Origin: Terebella lapidaria
Lineage: Eukaryota > Annelida > Polychaeta > Terebellida > Terebellidae
Assembly (NCBI GenBank): GCA_949152475.1
Contig: OX424557.1
Span: forward strand, 25,667,462-25,731,461
Length of the DNA: 64,000 nt
Direction: 5' to 3'
Shown: positions 1 to 10,503 of the stretch, in pieces
How positions within the stretch are numbered: position 1 is the first letter of the stretch
Layout: every line of letters starts with the position of its first letter
Program-made: the position numbers and the translations under genes
Notes under the pieces: generated by a model
Databases searched by the model: none
Told to the model about the DNA's origin: nothing
The model's input: only the letters and a program-made list of their open reading frames with translations

Positions 1-221
1 CCAGCAAACACTCTCTTAAATATTATATCGATCTATTGGTAACCGCATTCAATGTTAATGCCGTTTATGTACACATTTTGCTGACCCAGTGGTGTTCAGT
101 ATATCGAGCAAACCCAAAATATTGTGCATTGTTTATGTTGTAGTTTATGATTAATTTTTAACTGCACGTATGGAATGCACAATGTGCTAGGTATGTTCAT
201 GCAATGTCTGTCAACTTGTAG

Positions 222-834
222 TCGAGCTGGTGAGTGGTAAGTCAAAACTGGCCTATCAGACCGGGGTGTGGTCTGAGATGACAGCAGACAAAGCCGTGGA
301 TGGTCTCAGGGACAGAACAGAGCGGGGCGTGGAGTACTACAAGTCTGTGTGTGCTCACCCGGACACTGGGGACAGTAACACACCCGCCCAGTGGTCGGTC
401 GATCTCGGCGGAACATACAGAATCCTTACAATCACTGTCTGGAACACTTACCACAGTGGAGGTGAGAAACATGGCCTATATCCATCTCCGGTATCACTGT
501 TAAAAAAACTTGTATCATCATAAATCTGAAATACTGAAAATATTTCCAGGATACCATCGGATGCGGAACTTCGTGGTGGGAGTCAACCAGATCGGTCAGG
601 ATGACGTTATCTGTGGTAGCCATGGTGACACACCTGTACCTGCTGGGGGTAGTGAGACTTTCTCGTGTCCCGGGATCGTCACCGGGAGTGGAGTGTTCGT
701 GAGGAAGCTGCCCGAGGCTCCTGATCCACACCTCATCACCATCTGTGAGGTCATGGTTGAAGGGGAACAGATACCCACAACACCCACAACGACTCCAGCT
801 TTACTGACAGCGATTCCTGGAAATATGAATATAG
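222..834 (+). other. Copy 1 exons 2-3: first FTP (fucolectin-like F5/8 type C) domain
   Basis: Exon 2 (222-461) encodes VELVSGKSKLAYQTGVW, then DKAVDG, YYKSVCAHP, AQWSVDLGGTY and TVWNTY, the usual first half of an FTP/discoidin-like fold: AVDG metal-loop region, Cys-His-Pro, then the WxVDLG strand. Exon 3 (550-834) gives GYHRMRNFVVGVN, a CGSHGDTPVPAGGSETFSC disulphide pair and LITICEVMVEGE, the closing strands. Both junctions are phase 1, so the domain is a movable two-exon cassette. Exon 3 ends in a Thr/Pro linker. Confidence 0.85.
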
Positions 835-3800
835 GCAAGTAATAATATATCACTTGGGGCTCAGAGTTGAGCTACTGGTTCAATATTTTTTCCACAATTG
901 ATACTTGGAAAATTTCTACCAGATGTAAGTCCTCAAATCCCCTCAACTACATATGTATTATATACACTCAAAGCCTTTGTAGTAAAATTTTCTACACCGA
1001 CTTTATTCAGAACAACGGTCCCCTTACATGATGCGTGTACAGATGACATCAGCACATTATTTTTATACGTCTTTCAAATATATCAAATGACATTCAACGT
1101 GTGACGAAATAGCGTTCTTCCGGCTGCTATCAAGCTGACAGATCGATCGATTGTCTATCGAAGTGCCCAGCTAGTCTTTAAACTGCTACGACAAGGATAT
1201 GTTTTACCAAGACCTCTAGCTGCGTTTAAGAAATACTATGAACGTCATCATGATCTGGTTGATACATACAGCAAATCCATGTCTGCCATGCAACTGGATC
1301 TATTTTCATGTTAATTTTGGGGAATTCATGACGGGTGCCACTAGTGGGGCAGGAAATGCTCACTCTTTCCGGAACACCTGATTTCACCTCCTAATGGCCA
1401 TTTACGGGGGTTCATGAGTTTCCCTGTCATTTTTGTTTTCTCTCACTTCGTATGCCTGATATGACTTTCTGTCCCCGGACTATGAGATTGGATAACGGAC
1501 CCTGTTTTGTTTGCTCGGAATACTTAATACTGGGTATTGATTCCACGTCTATATCGAATAGCACGATGTATGTTGTGCAAGACACAAACAAATAGTCCGA
1601 CGTTTCTTCAATAATCCGAGTTTTTTTAGGATGATAAGACAATCACGGCCTTCACACACACACACATAATTCCAAATAAGTCCGATATTTTACTATGTCT
1701 GATATTAATAGGTCAATTCACAGTGTAGATTCTTTTAACTTCTCTTCTTAATTTCCTTCGTATCTCTCGTTTATGTCTAACTTCTCAAACTCTTATTCCA
1801 AAAGAATGCGAGAAAGCGCGGGCCATGTGCTGAGTGTCTGGAATGTTACTGCCTTGTGGAGCAGAAGTCTTGTATGATAGGTTGAATGTGATGTCATGTC
1901 TGGGTAAGCGTGGTTTGGTGTCTGGAAATGTTGTGATTGGAGGGGGTGAGATGAGTGACATCGTTTGCGGAGTTGTTTACATGTGGTGCGGTGGCTAGGA
2001 CGGTGTGTGCTGGATGACGTAAGGTAAGTCTGTGTCATGTGATGAATCTGTGACGTGTATGTGGAGTGAGAGACTGTGTAAGGGAGGGGTTTTGGGCGAT
2101 AACAGTCATAAATTTTCTACAAACGCCTTGGTGGTTATCAACACAACACTACTTTTGAACAAGGATCAACCGTGCCTCATATATGAAAATGATACATATC
2201 GTGCATGTATATCAACTGCAGCACTCAACAAGCTAACCAACCAAAGCGGCACCTTCCTTGACGATTCTCGCTGGACGTCAGACAAAGCAGTGGACGGTCA
2301 GTATGACGTGGAAGGAGCTGACAACTCTAATGGCTCACCAGACAAGTTGAGATACTGTGCCCGAGTGGACAGTCCTGATGGACAGCCGGCCGACTGGTGG
2401 GTGGACCTGGGGCAGCTATACACAGTCAGCACCGTCATCGTACACAACACGTACTGGATCGAAGGTATATAATCGTACAACATACTGGTAAAAAATTAAT
2501 TTATCGTGGCCTACACAACACGTACTGGTATGGAGGTAAGTCATCGTACACAACACGTACTGGGGCCAAGGTAAGTCATCGTACACAAAACGTACTGGAG
2601 CCAATTTAAGCCATCGTACACAACACGTACTGGAGCCAAGGTAAGCCATCGTACACAACATGTACTGGAGCCAAGGTAAGTCATCGTACACAACAGGTAC
2701 TGGGACGGAGGTAAGTCATCGTACACAACACGTACTGGTATGGAGGTAAGTCATCGACTCATCGTACACAACACGTACTGGGGCCAAGGTAAGTCATCAT
2801 ACACAACACGTACTAGAGGGATGGTAAGTCATCGTACACAACACGTACTGGAGCCAAGGTAAGTCATCGTACACAACATGTACTGGAGCCAAGGTAAGCC
2901 CTCGTACACAACACGTACTGTAGCCATGGTAAGTCAGCATACACAACACGTACTGGAGCCAAAGTCAGTCATCGTACACAACACGTACTGGAGCCATGGT
3001 AAGTAATCGTACACAACATGTACTGGAGCCAAGGTAAGTCATCGTACACAACACGTACTGGAGCCAAGGTAAGCCATCGTACACAACATGTACTGGAGCC
3101 AAGGTAAGTCATCGTACACAACACTCACTGGAGGGATGGTAAGTCATCATACACAACACATACTGGAGCCAAGGTAAGTCATCGTACACAACACGTACTG
3201 GAGGGATGGTAAGTCATCGTACACAACACGTACTGGAGCCAAGGTAAGTCATCGTACACAACACGTACTGGAGCCAAGGTAAGCCCTCGTACACAACACG
3301 TACTGTAGCCATGGTAAGTCATCATACACAACACGTGCTGGAGCCAAAGTAAGTCATCGTACACAACACGTACTGGAGCCAAGGTAAGCCATCGTACACA
3401 ACACGTACTGGAGCCAAGGTAAGCCATCGTACACAATATGTACTGGAGCAAAGGTAAGTCATCGTACACAACACGTACTGGAACCAAGGTAAGTCATCGT
3501 ATACAACACGTACTGGAGCCAAGGTAAGTCATCGTACACAACACGTACTGGAGCCTGGGGCAGCTGTACACAGTCAACACCGTCATCATACACAACACGT
3601 ACTGGAGCCAAATTAAGTCATCGTACACAACATGTACTGGAGCCATGGTAAGTAATCGTACACAACATGTACTGGAGCCAAGGTAAGTGATCGTACACAT
3701 CACGTACTGGAGCCAAGGTAAGTCATCATACACAACACGTACTGGAGCCAAGGTAAGTCATTGTACACAACACGTACTGGAGCCAAGGTAAGTCATCGTA

Positions 3801-6800
3801 CACAACACGTACTGGAGCAAAGGTAAGTCATCGTACACAACACATACTGGAGCCAAGGTAAGCCATCGTACACAACACGTACTGGAGCCAAGGTAAGTCA
3901 TCGTACACAACACGTGCTGGAGCCAAGGTAAGTCATCGTACACAACACGTATTGGAGCCAAGGTAAGTCATCGTACACAACACATACTGGAGCCAAGGTA
4001 AGCCATCGTACACAACACGTACTGGAGCCAAGGTAAGTCATCGTACACAACATGTACTGGAGTATTGGGAAATAGTTGTACACAATAACTACAGCCGAGG
4101 TAAACCATGGAGGTTAATCATAACCATCGAATGCTACCTACTCCGACAAAGATATACGATCATACAATCTAGATAAGAGGTAAGCATTATTCACAATACA
4201 CAACAAGTACCAGAGCAAATGTAAGTCATTCTATACTGTGATTTTTTTAACTCGTTTACAACATTTTTTGCCTTTAGTTCAGTCAAGTTACTTCGAGCGA
4301 ACTATTCAACTGGATATTGTATATCTGTGATACAAACGGCAATTAATTTACACAAACATGTCTTTCGGAACGCTATCTACGGAGCCGCTGAAAGGACATG
4401 GAAGAAATCACTTTTTACATATGGTTATTGCGTTCCCTCGCAATATTATTGTGTTCCCTCGCAGTATTATCGCGTTTCCTCGCAATCTGGATCGCGTTCC
4501 CTTGCGATCATATTGCATTCCCTCACACTCCGGATCGTGTTCCCTCGTGATCTCATTGCATTCCTTTGCAATCCGGATCGCATTCCCTCATGATATTATC
4601 GCGTTCCCACGCATTGTGCTGACGCCAATGACTTCTGAGATGGTTATCCTACAAGATCCCGAGGGAATGCGATCCGGAATGTGAGGGAACGTGATAATAT
4701 CACGAGGGAACGCGATAATATCGCAAGGGAATGCGATCCGGATTGTGAGGGAATGCAATAAGATCGCAAGGGAATGCGATCCGGAATGCGTGGGAACACA
4801 ATAAGATCGCAAGGGAACGCGATCCGGATTGCGAGGGAATGCGATAATATTGCAAGGGAATGCAACATTATTGCGAGGGAACGCAATAACAATGTGCTAA
4901 AAATATTTCTTCCATGTCCTGTCAGAGGCTCCCTACGCTATCTGTTTCTTTCAAAACACAAAAGTTTTATTTAAGCGAGGATTTGCTTGAACCATGGGCG
5001 CCGACATATTGCTTGGTTCTCGACAACTGATGACGGAATCCAAATGGACAAGTTCAAATTCGTCATAATAGGGGGATCGGGTTGTCAGTTGTCGTCAAGG
5101 TGCCTGCATGTGCGAGTAATTCCGAATCAGTTTACCTGCGTGGGCGGTCCCGAATCCTAAACCTCGCCCTTATGCAAATTATCCGAACAGAATCGCCCAT
5201 CACGTGCCAAAGGAAAACAATATTCGTTGACATGCAAACGACTGGATTTCAGGGAAAATTTATCATTGCAGTAGATTGCCAACTCTCACAGTTCTGTGAG
5301 CAGAAGTCTGAAAGTTTGCAGAAAAATGCCGTTTGATCTCCAGGTGAGGTATGCCAAGTTACAATACGACACCATTAAACATCGCAAAGATACTGGCAAA
5401 AAACGGTGTAAACGAGTTAGAAAAATCAGAGTTTACACAGAAGGTATCGGGCTTGGTATAAGTTAAACTATTTTCGTAATGAACGTACTGGGCACAGATA
5501 ATCTCTCTTTGTATTTGGTGTTTATGTTTTTATGCAAAATTGCAGATTACTTGATTCATAGGCTGATAACATTTTAAAAATGTAAGTTGATAGCCTGCAA
5601 CATATATAACTGGTAGGTCTATGACTCTTTTGAATGTTTGCAGCACATTACCGAATGAACTACTTCACACTCGACGTGGTCCACCCTGACGCTGGGGTGA
5701 TTGAGTGTGGTAGCTATAACTCCGGCACCCCCATACCCGAGGGAGGGACTTACATTGTGAGGTGTGACATCGTGGGACGTTATGTCCGCTTCAGGCGGTC
5801 TGGTGGAGACAGAGTTACGCTGTGTGAAGTGGAAGTGGCTGGCGAAATCTATGAATGTACGTCATAATTACTGTGCATCATGTATTTTTCTCAGTTATAC
5901 TTCTGTTCTATACTGTAGTTTCAGAAAGTCAGAGAGTGGGAACTGTCACACCATTTGCGTTCACACAGATTTCAACGTTTTGCAGTTTCTTACGACTACA
6001 CAAACCAATACGTTCAAGTAAAGGAAGGGAACTCTACAACAGTGACTATTGTATGGGCTCAGATCCCAGTCAGCTCAGGCCCTATTGAAGATTACGGGTA
6101 CCTGGTGGTGAACTGGCCGGACGGAGGTGGCGGACTGAAGGAGTATGTACCATACGACAGCACAGTGACAAGACAAAGCCTGCATCTGTCGGGCCTGACA
6201 CCAAACACCCGCTACCTGGTAGAGATCAGACCGTACAGACTCCAGGACGGTAGGAGGGTGTACGAGACCAGCTACCCACAGCAGAGTGTCACTACACCCT
6301 GTGGCGGTGAGGAAACAGTTTCGATCAACATGACAGCATGACGGAGGAGTATAATGACAATATCACATCGCTGTTGTCAGTGTTATGGATGTTTAATTTG
6401 GTATTTTGTCCTCCCCAGTACCCGATCCTGCTGCCAATGTTCGAACAACCACAGAAGCAGCAGCTGGAGCCAGACTGGAGAGGATCAAAGTCACATACCA
6501 GGTTAGTATGAGATCTTTTATAATGAAATGGTTTACAAAGTGTGCTACTTCATGTATGTTTGAGTACTTTCACATACCTCAATACTTGTCTGACAGTTGT
6601 CCCAGGTGACTGGGTGTAACGCTATAGTCGCTGTGTGGGTGGAGTACAGACCACAGACAGGAGGTGTCTGGCTGAGGATAGAGGCGGATACAGTCGGGGA
6701 TCCCATCACTGTGACTGTAGACGCCCCTGGTACCTACTCACTCAAACTCAGCATCCGTTATGACGGTCTGGAGATAATCCAGGGCTTACCTGACGTGGTT

Positions 6801-8501
6801 GTCAGCAGTTTACCAGGGACACCTGCTCCTACATCACCTACCAACCCCACCACACCTCCAACAAACTCCAAAACACCACCTACCAACCCCGCATCCACTC
6901 CTTCAAACCCCACACAACCAATGGACAGCAGTCTCAGCCTCACGCCAGTCGAAAGCACATCACTTGGTCCAGGTACATACCGTATTGACGCGCATAGAGG
7001 CGCATGCGCCTATAAGCGGATTTTCGCATTTTGAGAGACGTTTTGAAAAATATTTTTATTCACATAGAGGCGCATGCGCCTATATCCGGATATAAGCGCA
7101 CCCCATTATTCACATTCAGGCGCACCCCAATATTCACATGGAGGAATATCCCAATATTCACATACAGGGGCGCATGCATTCACATAGACACATTTTCCTG
7201 ACACGGGTATATATTATATCACATGAAAAAAACCTTGATTGATTTTTCCACGCTATCACCACGTACATGACCTATTGAAAACAATGGAGGGCAAGGTGTT
7301 TTTACGGAGATGAATCAAGGGGAAGGTGTTGCATATTGTGTTGTGTTGGGAGGTCAGATGTCGACCCTGCAGTATATTGAATGGACATGTGACTCGACAT
7401 GTTTACGCACACCTATTGGCCTACAGCGCGCAACGTGCCCACTACGGTCTTCTGCGGTAGATATGTACCCCCCTACCCCCACGGCACTATGCAGTATGGA
7501 TTTAGCAACAAACAAGTTCGAGTTCCATATGGCGTGTGCTTTAATTTTCTTTCAAGAAAGTGAACAAAACACACCTTGTGTGGTTTAGACTACTCCGATA
7601 TATAGGCGCATGCGCCTCTCACTGGATAATGGTTTCGGGTGGCGAAAATGTCAACTGCTTCACATACTGGCGCATGCGCCTCTATCCGGATATAGGCGCA
7701 TGCTCACTTATAGGCGCATGCGCCTCTATGCGCGTCAATACGGTAAATAATGTCAGATTGTTAGTCATATATGTCCAACATAAAATGGACAGAAGGAACG
7801 TTATGAATTGCCAACCACAAAACTGTCTCACACAATCATGTAGTTTTACTTGTTTTACTCGTTCGCAGGATTTTGTGACACTAGAGACTGTAAATGCTCC
7901 AATGGTAAGAATTTGCACAATAACGATGTAATTATATTATTGAAGGCATCGGTTCTACTGGCTAGCCCATGTCAGTTATTATATAAAATGAACACAACAA
8001 TGAGGTGTGAATGTGGATTCAGTTGCTTTCTTGTCAAAGATTCAGATATCATCATCGCCGTCTCTGTCGTCGTCTGTGTTGTGGTGATTTCTCTGTCAGT
8101 CTCGCTCACAACATACCTGATTCTACGTCACAGGTACAACAAAGTTTTATTCAATCAATCATGCAAGTACATCTAATTCATTTGAAATGATGTTCGAACC
8201 AGCACCGTTGTACTCACGTCCTCCCATATCATAGTTGTGGCAATGAATCACTTTCTTGTCAAGACGAAAGCACTCATCAAATTCTACCGATAAGAACGAG
8301 AAGCACACGTACATGAACAAGCAGCCAGGGAACCTGGGCCCCGGGACGACCAGAGACCTGTCTGCTCCAAACCCAGGCCTCCCGGACCCTGACACTGGCG
8401 TCTATGATGAGGTCAATGGAGCCAAACAGTACGAGGCCATCACCATGGCAACCAGAGAGCCTCCGCCACAAGAGGATGCCTACCAGCACATCAGGACCTA
8501 A
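222..8501 (+). CDS. Copy 1: two-FTP, FN3, stalk, transmembrane, tyrosine-tail receptor-like protein (intact, first exon outside window)
   Basis: Exons read as 222-461, 550-834, 2222-2464, 5644-5856, 5986-6306, 6419-6501, 6597-6972, 7869-7904, 8040-8133 and 8264-8501, all open and phase-compatible. Joined to a 61-nt signal exon like that of copy 3 they give 2,190 nt, about 729 residues plus stop. Order: FTP1 (exons 2-3), FTP2 (exons 4-5), FN3 (exon 6), FN3-like sandwich and Thr/Pro stalk (exons 7-8), 12-residue Cys segment (exon 9), membrane span (exon 10), cytoplasmic tail (exon 11). The family role of FTP domains is Ca-dependent fucose binding; cell-surface glycan recognition with tyrosine signalling is my inference. 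The window begins inside intron 1: its first bases match copy 4 intron sequence about 65 bp after that copy's signal exon. I know no named family with this architecture. Exon 3 uses a GC donor; the other donors are GT. Confidence 0.85.
835..2221 (+). other. Copy 1 intron 3
   Basis: Opens with GCAAGT rather than GT and closes at ...actgcag before 2222. Contains a 5'-truncated retroelement 3' end (about 1105-1440) and otherwise AT-rich filler. No exon is supported here. The equivalent intron of copy 2 is only about 250 bp. Confidence 0.6.
1105..1440 (+). mobile_element. Retroelement fossil, 3' end only
   Basis: A short C-terminal protein segment (QLVFKLLRQGYVLPRPLAAF, then YYERHHDLVD) ends at about 1314. 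It is followed by a tail containing GACGGGTGCCACTAGTGGG and GGAACACCTGATTTCACC. The same pairing occurs at 56,530-56,880 and, reversed, at 29,945-30,200. I associate this tail with a retroelement common in mollusc genomes but cannot place the family. It is a truncated, old, inactive copy. Confidence 0.5.
2425..4070 (+). repeat. 35-bp minisatellite, about 46 units, in copy 1 FTP2 intron
   Basis: The unit begins GTAAGTCATCGTACACAAC and ends TACTGGAGCCAAG, 35 bp. It is the end of exon 4 (coding IVHNTYW plus three residues) with its own 5' splice site, repeated head to tail. Most units keep AAG|GTAAGT, a near-ideal donor. There are no acceptor-like tracts between units. Copies 2 and 4 carry shorter versions at the same place (13,580-14,070 and 26,051-26,215). 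Confidence 0.92.
4234..5433. mobile_element. 1,200-bp DNA transposon with TA target duplication
   Basis: Ends read TACTGTGATTTTTTTAACTC on the left and, reversed, AACTCTGATTTTTCTAACTC on the right, with matching bases continuing to about 37 bp. TA flanks both sides (4232-4233 and 5434-5435). Copy 4 keeps the unoccupied site (gtaagtcattctacacagaagg near 26,421). No transposase is present. It encloses the foldback repeat below. Confidence 0.75.
4355..4960. repeat. Foldback with GAGGGAAYGCGAT repeats
   Basis: The left half (about 4430-4615) repeats CGCRTTCCCTCGCGATATT-type units. The right half (about 4660-4890) repeats their reverse complement, GAGGGAACGCGATAATATC and GAGGGAATGCGATCCGGA. Non-repeat arms continue the palindrome outward (GGACATGGAAGAAAT at about 4396 against ATTTCTTCCATGTCC at about 4905). 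Open frames here are by-products of the 21-22 bp units. Confidence 0.8.
5986..6306 (+). other. Copy 1 exon 6: fibronectin type III domain
   Basis: A single 107-codon exon, phase 1 at both ends. It reads SYDYTNQYVQVKEGNSTTVTI, VWAQIPVSSGPIEDYGYLVV, then SLHLSGLTPNTRYLVEIRPYR and YPQQSVTTPCG. The LSGLTPNTRYLVEIRPY segment is the classic FN3 F-strand with its Leu and Tyr core residues. Length is a little above the usual 90-100 residues. Confidence 0.85.
6419..6972 (+). other. Copy 1 exons 7-8: second beta-sandwich and Thr/Pro-rich stalk
   Basis: Exon 7 (6419-6501, VPDPAANVRTTTEAAAG..., phase 1 to 0) and the start of exon 8 (6597-6972) give LERIKVTYQ, TGCNAIVAVWVEYRPQTGG, DPITVTVDAPGTYSLKL and VVVSSLPG, which reads like a divergent FN3 or Ig-like sandwich. 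The remainder of exon 8 is about 55 residues dominated by T, P, S and N in PTNP-type repeats, a likely O-glycosylated mucin-like stalk holding the lectin head away from the membrane. Stalk length differs among the four copies. Confidence 0.75.
6980..7743. mobile_element. 764-bp palindrome-rich DNA element in copy 1 intron 8
   Basis: Perfect 37-bp inverted ends (6980-7016 and 7707-7743) start CCGTATTGACGCGCATAG and contain the palindrome GGCGCATGCGCC. TA is duplicated at 6978-6979 and 7744-7745; removing one TA and the element restores the copy 2 sequence near 15,828. GGCGCATGCGCC recurs near both ends with TATCCGGATA palindromes. No protein is evident; frames inside are short. Confidence 0.85.
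7869..8133 (+). other. Copy 1 exons 9-10: short Cys segment and transmembrane helix
   Basis: Exon 9 (7869-7904) is 12 codons, GFCDTRDCKCSN, three Cys directly before the membrane. Exon 10 (8040-8133) starts DSD and then runs IIIAVSVVVCVVVISLSV followed by SLTTYLILRHR, a single hydrophobic helix of about 23 residues with a basic stop-transfer end. This makes a type I membrane protein given the signal peptide seen in copy 3. Exon 10 is kept at 94 nt in all four copies and is the most conserved part of the family. Confidence 0.85.
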
Positions 8502-8506
8502 GATAG
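8264..8506 (+). other. Copy 1 exon 11: cytoplasmic tail with three YxxPhi motifs
   Basis: The exon completes RRKHSSNSTDKNEKHTYMN and ends at TAA 8499-8501. The tail holds VYDEV, QYEAI and AYQHI, each Tyr-x-x-(Ile/Val). The first two tyrosines are nine residues apart (YDEV-x5-YEAI), shorter than a canonical ITAM, and none fits a strict ITIM. Copies 3 and 4 keep all three (YDEV, YEAV, YQNL or YQQL), so the motifs look functional. SH2 docking after phosphorylation or AP-2 endocytosis are the two obvious readings. A donor GT follows at 8507, leading to a 3' UTR exon. Confidence 0.8.
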
Positions 8507-8676
8507 GTAATATTTTATATATATTATAGGTTTGACGATAAGTAGAATTTCACAGGATAATAAAACGTCAATTGTTTTCTGTTGAAGTGATTATGTTATC
8601 TTTCGCAATATTAATGTCCATACTTATTTTGCATATTACACTGCTTTACACATGATTTATCACAATTGTTTCACAG

Positions 8677-9130
8677 GAAACAAAGATCACGACAGGATTC
8701 GTCAATTTGAAACAAAATGACTGGATAGTAGGTTTGGTTATATTGAAAATATACTTTGCATGCTGTCATTGCCAACCATGACAGTGTATCAAAAATATGA
8801 AATATATGCTTCGTATATTTCATACGTTGATTGACCAGCGGAACATGTTTATTTTGAAAACGGTCCATAGAATTTACAAGAAATTGGTTGTGATGGGCAA
8901 ATACACTTATTTCAGTTGATCTTGTTCAAGACTAGTGTTTAGTATTAACGAGAGCACTAGTACGTGCAAAGAAAGTTTATATTATGTAGAAAATGCATGC
9001 ATTGTTTCCATGTATGTCTTGTATTGTGCAAATATTGAATCATATTTTGTGTTGAAGACTTCAGTTGGTGTATTATGTATACATGTTATCCACACATACT
9101 CCCTGAATAAAAGCATTGCTATCTTTTACA
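8677..9130 (+). other. Copy 1 3' UTR exon and poly(A) signal
   Basis: An acceptor (ttcacag) precedes 8677. The region is AT-rich and non-coding and carries AATAAA at 9106-9111 with CTGAATAAAAGCATTGCT context. The same block follows copy 2 (AATAAA 19235-19240) and, more diverged, copy 3 (23880-23885), which supports one gene per tandem unit rather than read-through. Confidence 0.6.
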
Positions 9131-10503
9131 CCCATCATAGTGTCTAGCTTGCATATGAACACTTCACATAAACAAACTTAATCATTATTATTAACATTAG
9201 ATGTAAATACCAAAAGTATATTGAAGTCTATGACACTAAACATTCACCCTGCACACAGCTTACCTGTGTTGTTTTAAAATATTATACGCTGTACTGACTA
9301 GCCAAAAACAAAACCAACTCGCTACTTTCACGTGTCTGTGTGTTCCAATAATCGAAATGTAACTTTTAAAACACTTTGTAACCGTACCAAAGAAGAGATA
9401 TGCACATGACCGCAACAAAAGATCATAGGACCAGAATGTCAATCAATGTCGGTCTCAAGTGACATGAATCTGAGGTACATGGAACATTATGATCCTAATA
9501 AAAAAACTCATCCATCAAAAGTGTACACCAATAACCCATACAATCTTTTGAAATATAAATTCACTTGAATTATATACACACACATTGACAATGTTTCTCA
9601 AGTACTTGCTCCAAGCCCTTGCACCACTTAGACGTCTCGAAATCATAGTGGCATGAAAACTTCCTGTTTGTGACAAAATGGCCGTGTTGCTATTGGTGTC
9701 GAATTTTCCTGCTGTATTTAGTTATTTCGCCTAGCAAACTCGCAAAAATAAATAAAGAGACTATAATATTTATTTGAGATTTTTTTTTATCTCATTGTAT
9801 ATTCACTTGATTCATACTGTAATATCTTGAATAGCCTCTCTATGCTAAAGTACGTAAATTCTATGTCCGATAAAGATCTATGTAATGATAGCGTGAATGA
9901 ATCTGTGGTACAACCCGAATCGATCATTGCCAGAGTAACCTTTCTCATGCGCTGTCTCACGCCATGTGGAATATTGTAAATTTTTAACGTGAAAAACTAG
10001 CTCCATCGTAATTTACGATATATAACTTGCAAACATATATCGTGTTGACTATTACCGTTAGAGATGCTGCATTACGGTATTTGGGTTCCACGGAGGGTAG
10101 CCTGTTGACCAGTTTCTTCTCTAAATTGCACGCGCCAGCCGCACGTGGTTTTAGCATTATGTCAAACGACCGTTTGAACCCGCCTCACGAAATGCATACT
10201 GTTTTCGTGTCAGATTGATAAAATAAACAAAAACGGCCTATATGATAACCCTACTTGTGAAAATACTTCATCTTTCGTACATTTTGATGTGAAAATCACA
10301 GCATTCGGGAAATTTTGGCGGGAGAGCCTATGAAAAGGTCCATTATCTGGCCGGTCCTTGAAATGTCCCGATTTTTCGTAGCACTGGACATGGAGATTGG
10401 ATAAGGTAATTGCTTGGAATACCATAACCCGAGTTAATGCCACATATAAGCATGAAACTACAACAGGATGTCTTGATAGTAATCATGTCAAAGAGTTTTT
10501 TTT

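Larger units (their letters stand above)
2222..5856 (+). other. Copy 1 exons 4-5: second FTP domain, split by a 3.2-kb repeat-filled intron
   Basis: Exon 4 (2222-2464) encodes ALNKLTNQSG, SRWTSDKAVDGQYDVEGAD, RYCARVDSPDGQPADWWVDL and TVIVHNTYW. Exon 5 (5644-5856) encodes AHYRMNYFTLDVVHPDAGV, a Cys pair (IECG and VRCD), RYVRFRR and VTLCEVEVAGEIYE. This parallels FTP1 exon for exon with the same phase 1 boundaries, so the two domains arose by cassette duplication. The intron (2465-5643) holds the 35-bp minisatellite and a 1,200-bp transposon. Confidence 0.85.

Noticed and set aside
2425-4070. CRISPR-like regular repeats
   Set aside because: Units abut with no variable spacers, and the setting is a eukaryotic intron.
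2416-4083. Long minus-strand frames with repeated VVYDDLPWLQYVLCTMTYLG-type residues
   Set aside because: They are the 35-bp minisatellite read in all three phases (35 is not a multiple of 3); no start, splice or codon evidence.
4327-4974. Frames rich in AFPRDII/RSYCIPS repeats
   Set aside because: By-product of the GAGGGAAYGCGAT foldback repeats on both strands.
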